A stretch of DNA of 5,166 bases. Source: Beijerinckiaceae bacterium. GTDB lineage: Bacteria; Pseudomonadota; Alphaproteobacteria; Rhizobiales; Beijerinckiaceae. Of the stretch, positions 1-5,166 are shown piece after piece. Position numbers and translations under genes: made by a program. The notes under the pieces are model-generated. The model saw only the letters and a list, made by a program, of their open reading frames with translations, was not told the DNA's origin and did no database searches. The stretch is from contig DAICZI010000150.1 in NCBI GenBank assembly GCA_027311205.1, forward strand, positions 1-5,166, given 5' to 3'. Numbering within the stretch: the stretch's first letter is position 1; every line of letters begins with the position of its first letter.

Positions 1-175
1 GATGCTGGCGATCAGCGTGCTGCATGCGCTCAGCGATGCCGTGGCAAGCGTGGCCGATTACCGTATTTGCCCGCGTCTTGACGCCCCCGCAACGCCGGAG
101 CGGGTGCTGGCCGCAGTCGCGCGGCTGAAAGCCAGCGCTACTCTGCTGCCAGAGCGGCCACATCCGCCCCGATGA
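1..175 (+). CDS. xdhB: Xanthine dehydrogenase molybdopterin-binding subunit, C-terminal end (partial)
   Basis: This is the last 57 codons of a gene that begins outside the window; the frame starts at base 2 and ends at the TGA at 173-175. The visible peptide starts MLAISVLHALSDAVASVADY and continues with a 'RLDAPATPERVLAAV' segment. The MLxISVxxAxxDAV run, followed by LDAPATPE(R/A)VL, is the characteristic end of the large molybdenum-cofactor subunit of bacterial xanthine dehydrogenase. This subunit oxidises hypoxanthine and xanthine to urate in the cytoplasm, working with the FAD/2Fe-2S subunit XdhA. The family match is by recognition of a short C-terminus, so a related molybdenum hydroxylase remains possible. 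The active-site residues lie outside the window. No xdhC (cofactor insertion chaperone) follows: the next gene is convergent and overlaps this one by 38 bases (138-175). The last roughly 15 residues (KASATLLPERPHPPR) look like a non-conserved tail that lies mostly in the overlap. Confidence 0.8.
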   Translation, partial: MLAISVLHALSDAVASVADYRICPRLDAPATPERVLAAVARLKASATLLPERPHPPR

Positions 176-2000
176 AACCGCCTGACTGGCGCGCCCAGAG
201 GCTGGCATAGAGGCCGCCCCTCGCCAACAGCGCGGCGTGGGTGCCTTGTTCAACGATTTTGCCGCGATCCATGACTACAAGCGGATCCATCCGGGCGATG
301 GTGGACAGCCGGTGGGCGATGGCGATGGTGGTCTTGTGGGCCATCAGGTGCTCCAACTGCGATTGAATGACGGCTTCGACCTCGCTATCGAGCGCGCTGG
401 TGGCCTCGTCCAGCACCAGAATCGGTGCGTTCTTCAGGATGACTCTGGCGAGCGCAATCCGCTGGCGCTGCCCGCCCGAGAGCTTGACCCCGCGCTCGCC
501 GACCTTGGCCTCATAGCCGCGACGGCCTTCGTGATCGACCAGCCCCTGAATGAAATCATGCGCCTGGGCATCGCGTGCGGCCTGCTCGACCTCGGCGTCG
601 CTGGCATCATGGCGGCCATAGCGAATGTTGTCAGCAATCGAACGGTGCAGCAAGGACGTATCCTGCGTCACCATGCCAATGGCCTGGCGCAGGCTCTCCT
701 GCGTGACGCTGCTAATATCCTGACCATCAATCAGGATGGCTCCAGCATCGACATCGTAAAAGCGCAGCAGCAGGTTGACCAGGGTCGATTTGCCCGCTCC
801 CGAGCGACCGACCAGCCCGACCTTCTCACCCGGCGCCAGGCGCAGGGTGAAGCCGTCAATCACCGTCTGGTTGTCATGGTAGCCAAAGCCCATGGCCTCG
901 AAGCTGATTTCACCCCGCTTGACCACCAGGGCCGGTGCGCCGTTGGCATCAATCAATTGGTGGGGCACGGCGATCGACAGCTTGGCTTCCTGCACATGGC
1001 CGACATTTTCGAAAATGCTGGCCACTTCCCAGGCGACCCAACCCGCCATGGTGGTAATGCGCCAGACCAGCGGCAAGGCAACCGCTATGGCGGCAGCGGC
1101 CAGCGCACCCTGCACCCAAAGCGTGATGGCCAGCGTGGCGGTCGCGGCCAGCAGGGCCATGTTCATCAGGTTGAGCGCGACCACAAAAATTGTGTCGAGC
1201 CGCATCTCGGCCTGCAGGGCCCGCAAATTGGTATCAAAAGCCGAGCGGATATAGCTGTCCTCGTCCGAACTGCGGGCGAACAGCTTTACGGTGAGGATGT
1301 TGGTATAGGCATCGACGACGCGGCCATTCGACAGCGAACGGGCCAGCGAGCTGGTTTTGGAGCGGTCGCGCATTTTCGGCACGATGAAGCGCAGCAGCAC
1401 GCCATAAGCTACAAACCACCCAAGCACCGGCAGAATCAGCCGCCAGTCGAACGTGCCAAGCCAGAAAAGCGTGCTGATCGCGTAAATCAGCAGATACCAG
1501 ACCGCACGGATGGAGGAGAGCACGGTTTCGCGCAGCGGGCCGGCTACCCCCATGACCCGCGAAGAAATGCGCCCGGCAAAATCATTCTGGAAAAAGGGCA
1601 GGCTCTGGCGCACGACATGCCAATGCGCCTGCCAGCGCACCAGCAACGTCGTGCCAGGCGTGATCGCGACATGGCGAATGAGGCTGTCGAGCAGATTGAT
1701 AGCCGGCATCACCAGCACAATCAGCGCGCCAAGGGCGAGCAGGCTGGGCAGTGCGGCATGCAGCGCGGCGGCGCGGTCGCTGGCCCCCACCAAGGTCACG
1801 ACACGACCGATGAACACCGGGATCAATGTATCAAGCCCGGCGATCAGCGCACCCGTCACCAAAAGCGCGCCATAGAGCCAGCGGGTCTGGCCAGCATAAA
1901 ACCAGTAGAATTTTCCCAGATCCTGCGGCGGCGTGACGCTGCGTCCATCCTCCAGCGGCGGATTGGTGATCTTTATGAGATTTTCAAAGAAACGAAACAT
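138..2000 (-). CDS. ABC exporter half-transporter, fused permease and ATP-binding domains
   Basis: This is a 620-residue inner-membrane ABC transporter of the MsbA/multidrug type, which would act as a homodimer or heterodimer to export a lipophilic compound; the substrate cannot be read from sequence. The N-terminal half carries about six membrane segments, near residues 44-65, 86-108, 166-182, 188-205, 270-298 and 301-323. The C-terminal ATPase has an A-loop tyrosine (about 374), Walker A GRSGAGKST (398-406), Q-loop TQDTSLL (Gln446), exporter-type X-loop VGERG (500-504), signature LSGGQ (507-511), Walker B ILVLDE (527-532), D-loop SALD (535-538) and H-loop His563. All catalytic residues are present, so it should be active. 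I chose the ATG at 2000-1998, which gives MFRFFENLI, the usual family start. It has an AAGG seven bases upstream. A TTG five codons earlier keeps the frame open but is less likely. It lies 95 bases downstream of the co-oriented marR, which probably regulates it. The stop is TAG, and the 3' end overlaps the convergent xdhB. Confidence 0.93.
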   Translation of the reverse strand: MFRFFENLIKITNPPLEDGRSVTPPQDLGKFYWFYAGQTRWLYGALLVTGALIAGLDTLIPVFIGRVVTLVGASDRAAALHAALPSLLALGALIVLVMPAINLLDSLIRHVAITPGTTLLVRWQAHWHVVRQSLPFFQNDFAGRISSRVMGVAGPLRETVLSSIRAVWYLLIYAISTLFWLGTFDWRLILPVLGWFVAYGVLLRFIVPKMRDRSKTSSLARSLSNGRVVDAYTNILTVKLFARSSDEDSYIRSAFDTNLRALQAEMRLDTIFVVALNLMNMALLAATATLAITLWVQGALAAAAIAVALPLVWRITTMAGWVAWEVASIFENVGHVQEAKLSIAVPHQLIDANGAPALVVKRGEISFEAMGFGYHDNQTVIDGFTLRLAPGEKVGLVGRSGAGKSTLVNLLLRFYDVDAGAILIDGQDISSVTQESLRQAIGMVTQDTSLLHRSIADNIRYGRHDASDAEVEQAARDAQAHDFIQGLVDHEGRRGYEAKVGERGVKLSGGQRQRIALARVILKNAPILVLDEATSALDSEVEAVIQSQLEHLMAHKTTIAIAHRLSTIARMDPLVVMDRGKIVEQGTHAALLARGGLYASLWARQSGGFIGADVAALAAE

Positions 2001-2060
2001 CAATGAGCCTTGCAACGCACGCCATCTGCGGATGCGCTGTCCTCTTATCTAACCATGCTT

Positions 2061-2073
2061 TGGCAAATTGCCA
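2061..2073. promoter_or_regulatory. Perfect inverted repeat upstream of the ABC exporter, candidate MarR operator
   Basis: TGGCAAATTGCCA is a perfect 6-bp inverted repeat around a single central base. It sits in the 95-base gap between marR and the exporter, about 60 bases before the exporter start. Read on the - strand it overlaps a weak promoter-like pair: ATGGCA, then 17 bases, then TAGATA. A bound repressor would block that promoter. The size and symmetry fit a MarR dimer site, and a related sequence occurs upstream of marR itself. The palindrome is seen directly. The operator and promoter roles are inferred, and the promoter match is poor. Confidence 0.4.
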
Positions 2074-2095
2074 TGGCGACAAGGAGGCGCGCTCC

Positions 2096-2548
2096 TCATC
2101 CCTCGGGCTGCGGCAGGATCTTGCCGAGTTGCCGCGCGAGCTTGCGGGCGCTGTCTTCATCCAGATGCGCGCCCATTTCCTGCATGATGACGCGGGCATA
2201 GACGACATACATGGCCTGTTGGCGCTTCAACCCGCTGGCGGTGAGCACGATCCAGTGGCCGCGATGGTCATCGTCGCAAGGCACGCGCGCCACCAGACCT
2301 TCAGCTACCATCCGGTCAATCAGCCTTGAGAGATTATATTGCGCCATGTGCAGAACGCCGACAATCTCGACCGCGCGCAGGCGGTGTTCGGGTGCATGCA
2401 CCAGTTCAATCAGCACGTCATGCCAGGTCAACGGCGGCAGGCTCGCCCCTTTCAGCGCTGATTCAATGGCACCGTTCACTTTTTGATGCACGCGCATCAA
2501 CCTTGTCCAGGCGCGCAAAAGCTGGTGGGGAAGCTCGTCCTCGTTCAT
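2096..2548 (-). CDS. MarR-family winged-helix transcriptional regulator
   Basis: This is a 150-residue cytoplasmic DNA-binding protein of typical MarR length. Such proteins are usually dimeric repressors released by small phenolic or lipophilic ligands or by oxidation. The winged helix spans about residues 38-106. The recognition helix lies near MAQYNLSRLIDRMVAEGLV (68-86). The wing holds the conserved acidic-Arg turn DDDHRG (92-97) followed by the family's LT-x-x-G (LTASG, 102-106). Flanking helices at both ends would form the dimer interface. The only cysteine is Cys91, at the base of the wing, not the N-terminal position used by OhrR-type peroxide sensors, so redox sensing is not indicated. 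The start is the ATG at 2548-2546; no strong ribosome site precedes it. The gene is upstream of and co-oriented with the ABC exporter, and divergent from trpS. The usual logic for this arrangement is repression of itself and of the efflux pump; the ligand is unknown. Confidence 0.92.
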   Translation of the reverse strand: MNEDELPHQLLRAWTRLMRVHQKVNGAIESALKGASLPPLTWHDVLIELVHAPEHRLRAVEIVGVLHMAQYNLSRLIDRMVAEGLVARVPCDDDHRGHWIVLTASGLKRQQAMYVVYARVIMQEMGAHLDEDSARKLARQLGKILPQPEG

Positions 2549-2578
2549 GGGAACAAAGGCTAACCTGTCTGAAACATC

Positions 2579-2621
2579 TTGCCTAGAGGCAATTCGGCAA
2601 GCAGCACTATTTGCAAATGCC
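2579..2621. promoter_or_regulatory. Cluster of inverted repeats in the marR-trpS divergent gap, candidate operator
   Basis: This segment of the 127-base divergent gap holds TTGCCTAGAGGCAA (2579-2592, perfect 6-bp arms, 2-base spacer), another GGCAA half-site at 2596-2600 that pairs with the same left arm, and ATTTGCAAAT (2609-2618, perfect 10-bp palindrome) running into GCC. The half-sites match those of the palindrome upstream of the exporter (2061-2073). On the - strand the cores read GGCATTTGCAA here and GGCAATTTGCC there. This suggests marR autoregulation, possibly with an effect on trpS transcription. The repeats are seen directly; protein binding is inferred. I found no convincing -35/-10 pair for either gene here. 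Confidence 0.35.
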
Positions 2622-2675
2622 GCAGCGCTGGTTTAGGCGGGCACAACTTCAAAACAGCATGACGGCAGGCAGGGC

Positions 2676-3716
2676 ATGACGGATTTTCAACCCTTGGTAT
2701 TTTCCGGCGTGCAGCCGACCGGCAATCTGCACCTTGGCAATTATCTTGGCGCGCTGAAGCGATTCGTGGAAATGCAGGCAACGCACCGCTGCATTTATTG
2801 CGTGGTTGACCTGCACGCCATCACCAACGCCTTGCCGGGAAGCCCGGAGGCGCTGCGCGCAGCCACGCGCGAAGTGGCTGCCGCCTTCATCGCCTGCGGC
2901 ATTGATCCCAAGGCCCATATTGTCTTCAACCAGAGTCAGGTCAGCGGCCATGCCGAACTTGCCTGGGTGTTCAACTGCGTCGCGCGCATGGGCTGGCTCT
3001 CGCGCATGACGCAGTTCAAAGACAAGGCCGGCAAAGACCGCGAAAACGCCTCGGTGGGGCTGTTTGACTATCCGGCCCTGATGGCCGCCGACATTCTGGT
3101 TTACCGCGCCACCCATGTCCCGGTTGGTGATGACCAAAAGCAGCATCTGGAACTCGCCCGCGACATCGCCCAGAAATTCAACCTCGATTTTGCCAAAGCC
3201 ATCGCCGCCAATGGCCATGGCGAGGCGTATTTTCCGCTACCCGAGCCGCTGATTCAGGGCCCGGCAACCCGCGTCATGAGTCAGCGCGAGGGCACGAAGA
3301 AAATGTAGAAATCCGATGCCTCCGACAATTCACGCATCAATCTGAGCGACAGCACCGATCAGATCGCCCAAAAAGTGCGGCGCGCCCGCACGGACGCCGC
3401 GAACCTGCCGACAGAAATCGCCGGGCTGGCCAGTCGGCCGGAAGCCGACAATCTGGTGGGGATTTATGCTGCGCTCGCCGACATGACCAAGCCGGATGTG
3501 CTGCGCCAGTTCGGCAATGGCCAGTTTTCGACCTTCAAGGCGGCGCTGGCCGATCTGGCCATCGCCAAATTGGGGCCGATTGCCGAAGAGATGCGCCGCC
3601 TCAACGCCGATCCCGGCTATATGGACGTGGTGTTGCGCGATGGGGCGGCGCGGGCGCGGGCGCTCGCTACCCCCACCATTGATCAGGTGAAAGATATTGT
3701 CGGCTTCTTGCGCTGA
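2676..3716 (+). pseudogene. trpS: Tryptophanyl-tRNA synthetase interrupted by an in-frame amber codon in KMSKS
   Basis: TrpRS is the cytoplasmic class I synthetase that charges tRNA-Trp with tryptophan using ATP, and it is essential unless a second copy exists. Read straight through, the frame gives 346 residues, the normal family length. The HIGH-type motif is PTGNLHLGN (14-22). VDLHAIT (44-50), MTQFKDK (111-117), [10 protein letters not shown] (132-141) and [12 protein letters not shown] (149-160) are all textbook TrpRS. The KMSKS loop should follow GTK, but it reads K-M-TAG-K-S: codon 211 (3306-3308) is an amber stop. The conserved [11 protein letters not shown] sequence follows, and then the helical anticodon-recognition region, ending at the TGA at 3714-3716. 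Without read-through the product is a 210-residue Rossmann fragment lacking the ATP-stabilising loop and tRNA-binding domain, which should be inactive. There are no other stops or frameshifts. One base change from a TCG serine codon would explain it, so a sequencing error, a very recent mutation or suppression are all possible. The start ATG has a weak CAGG six bases upstream. Identity as trpS is near certain; its functional status is not. Confidence 0.9.
3306..3308 (+). other. In-frame TAG replacing the first serine of KMSKS
   Basis: This is codon 211 of the trpS frame. The flanking codons AAG AAA ATG and AAA TCC encode the rest of the signature. The next in-frame initiation candidates are GTG at 3375 and ATG at 3483. 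Both lie beyond the catalytic loop, so re-initiation cannot restore an active enzyme. The base after the stop is A. Confidence 0.95.
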
Positions 3717-3757
3717 GGCGTGTGGTGATTTGCGTTGATAGATTTGCGTGGGCGCAG

Positions 3758-3786
3758 TTGCCGATGGCCGCGGGAATGATTATGTA
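3758..3786 (+). promoter_or_regulatory. Possible promoter for the NifU-type gene
   Basis: TTGCCG (3758-3763) and TATGTA (3781-3786) are separated by 17 bases in the 125-base gap between trpS and the Fe-S carrier gene. The -35 matches the TTG core and the -10 matches only the first three consensus bases, so this is a weak call. It would give an mRNA leader of about 45-50 bases. A small inverted repeat (CTCGG at 3807-3811, CCGAG at 3819-3823) lies in that leader just before the ribosome site. Confidence 0.25.
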
Positions 3787-3828
3787 AGCGAGGTCCTATC
3801 CCCGGCCTCGGCCTTGATCCGAGCGCAC

Positions 3829-3833
3829 AGGAG
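3829..3833 (+). promoter_or_regulatory. Strong ribosome binding site of the NifU-type gene
   Basis: AGGAG lies eight bases before the ATG at 3842. This is the clearest Shine-Dalgarno sequence among the complete genes here, and it fixes that start. Confidence 0.75.
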
Positions 3834-3841
3834 CCGCTGCG

Positions 3842-4399
3842 ATGTTTATTCAGACTGAACCCACTCCTAATCCTGCCACGCTGAAGTTTTTGCCCGGCCG
3901 CACGGTGCTGGATCACGGGACGCTTGATATGCAATCGCCCGAGAGCGCGAGCGTCTCGCCGCTGGCCCAGGCGCTGTTCGGCGTGGAGGGCGTCAGCGCA
4001 GTGTTTTATGGGCAGGACTTTATCGCCGTTTCCAAGGCTTCGGGCGAATGGGCGCATCTGAAGCCCGCCGTCCTTGGTGCCATCATGGAGCATTATGTCT
4101 CCGGCGCGCCCTTGCTGAATCATGCCGGCGCCCCGGTTGATACAGCCGAAATATTCTTCAAGCCGGAAGATGCTGAAACGGTTGAAGCCATCAAGGAATT
4201 GCTCGAGACCCGCGTCCGCCCGGCCGTGGCCGGCGATGGCGGCGATATCACCTTCAGGGGTTATCGGGATGGCACGGTCTATCTGGCCATGAAGGGTGCC
4301 TGCTCAGGTTGCCCGTCGTCCACCGCCACACTGAAACACGGCATTCAAAATTTGTTCAAGCACTTCCTGCCGCAAGTGCAGGCGGTTGAGCAAATCTGA
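3842..4399 (+). CDS. NFU1-type NifU family iron-sulfur cluster carrier
   Basis: This is a 185-residue cytoplasmic protein that binds a 4Fe-4S (or 2Fe-2S) cluster between two subunits and passes it to target enzymes in Fe-S assembly. The N-terminal Nfu_N domain (about 1-88) starts with the family hallmark [19 protein letters not shown] and includes [14 protein letters not shown] (50-63). After an acidic linker, the NifU C-terminal domain (about 112-180) shows [11 protein letters not shown] (126-136) and the cluster-binding Cys154-x-x-Cys157 in [10 protein letters not shown]. The two-domain plan and the length match alphaproteobacterial and mitochondrial NFU1. It differs from E. coli NfuA, whose N-terminal domain is A-type-like, and so I give no symbol. 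All key residues are present and it should be functional. It follows trpS by 125 bases and precedes the RutE-like gene by 43 bases, so it may be co-transcribed with the latter. From memory, trpS next to a NifU-type gene is a recurring order in alphaproteobacteria. Confidence 0.95.
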   Translation: MFIQTEPTPNPATLKFLPGRTVLDHGTLDMQSPESASVSPLAQALFGVEGVSAVFYGQDFIAVSKASGEWAHLKPAVLGAIMEHYVSGAPLLNHAGAPVDTAEIFFKPEDAETVEAIKELLETRVRPAVAGDGGDITFRGYRDGTVYLAMKGACSGCPSSTATLKHGIQNLFKHFLPQVQAVEQI

Positions 4400-4428
4400 A
4401 CTATCTCCACCTTTCACGATTATCCCAA

Positions 4429-4446
4429 ATGAAAAGGTTTTCATGA
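4429..4446 (+). other. Five-codon mini-ORF overlapping the rutE start (ATGA)
   Basis: ATG at 4429 opens a five-codon frame, MKRFS, whose TGA (4444-4446) overlaps the rutE ATG (4443-4445) as ATGA. It contains the rutE ribosome site. It has no clear ribosome site of its own, so translation is speculative; if translated, it could couple initiation to rutE. Confidence 0.2.
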
Positions 4447-5030
4447 CCAAGCTTGCTGACTCGACGCTTGACCAATTGTTCCGCACCGCCCGCACCCACA
4501 ATGCGTGGCTGGCCAAGGACGTCCCCGACGCACTGCTGCATGAACTGGCGGATTTGCTGAAAATGGGGCCAACCAGCGCCAATTGCTCGCCCGCCCGCAT
4601 TGTTTTCGTGAAATCCGGAGAGGCCAAGGCAAAATTGGCAGCGCTGGTCTCGGAAGGCAACCGCGCCAAGACCATGGCGGCTCCCGTCTGCGCCATCATC
4701 GGTTACGACACCGAATTTTACGAGCATCTGCCCAAACTGTTTCCCCATGCCGATGCGCGCGCTTGGTTCGTTGGCAAACCGGCCTTCATTGAAACGTCGG
4801 CCTTCCGCAATTCCGCGCTGCAAGGCGCTTACCTCATCCTTGCCGCCCGAGCGTTGGGACTTGATACCGGCCCGATGTCGGGATTTGACAATGCTGCCGT
4901 TGACGCTGCGTTTTTCCCCGGCGGCAAGATCAAATCGAATTTCATCTGCAACCTCGGCTATGGCGACCCCAAGGGCCTGTTCCCGCGCAGCCCGCGCTTT
5001 GCCTTTGAGGAATTCTGTCAGATCGTGTGA
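4443..5030 (+). CDS. rutE: Malonic semialdehyde reductase, RutE-like nitroreductase family
   Basis: This is a 195-residue flavin-dependent cytoplasmic reductase. RutE of E. coli reduces malonic semialdehyde to 3-hydroxypropionate in the Rut pyrimidine degradation pathway. The match to RutE as I recall it runs end to end and the length is nearly the same. Landmarks are ARTHN (16-20), [15 protein letters not shown] (41-55), [17 protein letters not shown] (90-106), the [11 protein letters not shown] helix (121-131), [13 protein letters not shown] (137-149) and NLGYGD (170-175). These include the flavin-contacting segments of the family. I chose the ATG at 4443 because AAAAGG lies five bases upstream and the product then begins like its relatives. 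A TTG 57 bases earlier would overlap the previous gene and add an unconserved tail. No rutA-D or rutF gene is nearby, so its substrate here may not come from uracil. Stand-alone copies are common, and the exact physiological aldehyde or quinone substrate is uncertain. Confidence 0.88.
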   Translation: MTKLADSTLDQLFRTARTHNAWLAKDVPDALLHELADLLKMGPTSANCSPARIVFVKSGEAKAKLAALVSEGNRAKTMAAPVCAIIGYDTEFYEHLPKLFPHADARAWFVGKPAFIETSAFRNSALQGAYLILAARALGLDTGPMSGFDNAAVDAAFFPGGKIKSNFICNLGYGDPKGLFPRSPRFAFEEFCQIV

Positions 5031-5047
5031 TTGCCAACCCGGACAAA

Positions 5048-5070
5048 CTTGCTCTCGCGAGAAGTGCAAG
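5048..5070. repeat. Imperfect hairpin around the palindrome TCTCGCGAGA
   Basis: TCTCGCGAGA (5053-5062) is a perfect 10-bp palindrome. It is flanked by CTTGC (5048-5052) and GCAAG (5066-5070), which extend the stem with a three-base bulge (AGT). It lies 18-40 bases after rutE. No T-run follows it, so it is not a standard intrinsic terminator. It could be an RNA end structure for rutE or an operator for the next gene. Confidence 0.4.
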
Positions 5071-5125
5071 GTAGCCTGTTGCCCATTCCTCATTCACGAG
5101 GAGCTATCTGCTTATTCGAGATGGC

Positions 5126-5130
5126 GGGAG
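5126..5130 (+). promoter_or_regulatory. Ribosome binding site of the right-edge gene
   Basis: GGGAG lies seven bases before the ATG at 5138. This supports that ATG as a real start even though only a few codons are visible. Confidence 0.6.
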
Positions 5131-5137
5131 CATATTG

Positions 5138-5166
5138 ATGGCCATCCCGGATTACCAGACACTGAT
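5138..5166 (+). CDS. Start of a probable Mrr-type restriction endonuclease (partial)
   Basis: Only nine full codons are visible, MAIPDYQTL, and the gene runs off the right edge. This N-terminus resembles the opening of Mrr restriction system proteins. Their N-terminal winged-helix domain (Mrr_N) commonly begins with M-x-(I/V)-P-x-(Y/F) and precedes a PD-(D/E)xK nuclease domain that cuts methylated DNA. The start is supported by GGGAG seven bases upstream. Nine residues cannot prove a family, and no catalytic region is visible. It begins 107 bases after rutE on the same strand, with a hairpin between them, so it is probably a separate unit. Confidence 0.5.

Noticed and set aside
237..2006. A 589-codon open frame on the + strand, opposite the ABC exporter
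   Set aside because: It is fully antisense to a gene with all ABC motifs. Its translation is rich in His, Gln, Arg and Gly with no recognisable domain. Long antisense frames are common in GC-rich genes.
2001..2015. TTG start five codons upstream for the ABC exporter
   Set aside because: The ATG at 2000 gives the usual MFRFFE start and has AAGG at proper spacing. That AAGG would lie inside the coding region if the TTG were used.
2082..2096. Hairpin AGGAG/CTCCT at the marR stop, as a terminator between marR and the exporter
   Set aside because: The stem is only five pairs and on the - strand it is followed by TTGTCG, not a T-run. It does not support termination there.
2649..3218. A 189-codon frame on the - strand opposite trpS
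   Set aside because: It lies antisense to conserved TrpRS coding sequence and has no recognisable domain.
3306..3308. Genome-wide reassignment of TAG as a sense codon
   Set aside because: The ABC exporter ends with TAG at the natural family end. Reading through it would add about 35 unrelated residues antisense to xdhB before a TGA. All other visible genes end in TGA, so the case rests on one codon.
3375..3716. Separate small gene starting at GTG 3375 (113 codons)
   Set aside because: It is in the same frame as trpS and encodes only the TrpRS C-terminal region. No ribosome site precedes it, so it is the downstream part of the interrupted gene.
4386..4442. Upstream TTG start for the RutE-like protein
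   Set aside because: It would overlap the end of the previous gene and add 19 residues not typical of the family. The ATG at 4443 has a good ribosome site.
4401..5093. A 230-codon frame on the - strand opposite rutE
   Set aside because: It is antisense to the full-length RutE-like gene and its translation is low-complexity Gly/Arg/Ala-rich. It is a shadow of the real gene.

Overview
The window is GC-rich, densely coding, and alphaproteobacterial in character. The NFU1-type NifU protein, the TrpRS insert sequence and the molybdenum-type xanthine dehydrogenase tail all resemble Hyphomicrobiales-like proteins. I cannot place it to genus. There is no RNA gene, IS element, CRISPR array or gap over 300 bases.

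Layout, left to right: (1) the 3' end of xdhB (xanthine dehydrogenase large subunit) enters on the + strand and ends at 175. (2) On the - strand, a two-gene unit reads right to left: a MarR-family regulator (2548 to 2096), then a half-type ABC exporter with fused permease and ATPase (2000 to 138). The exporter's 3' end overlaps the xdhB 3' end by 38 bases, so the two genes converge and share sequence. (3) On the + strand, divergent from marR, lies trpS (tryptophanyl-tRNA synthetase, 2676-3716). (4) An NFU1-type Fe-S cluster carrier follows (3842-4399). (5) 43 bases later comes a RutE-like malonic semialdehyde reductase of the nitroreductase family (4443-5030). (6) The last 29 bases look like the first codons of an Mrr-type restriction endonuclease running off the window.

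The most striking observation is in trpS. The reading frame is intact over 346 codons except for one amber TAG at codon 211. That codon is the first serine of the KMSKS signature (KM-stop-KS). Everything before and after it is well-conserved TrpRS. This is a very recent nonsense mutation, a sequence error, or a read-through/suppressed codon. General amber reassignment is unlikely, because the ABC exporter uses TAG as its natural stop.

The second lead is regulatory. Similar inverted repeats built on GGCAA/TTGCC or TTTGCAAA half-sites occur in the two intergenic gaps on either side of marR: before the exporter and between marR and trpS. This fits a MarR repressor controlling itself and the exporter. 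The remaining genes are ordinary chromosomal housekeeping or metabolic genes. I did not find a clear new multi-gene system in this window.
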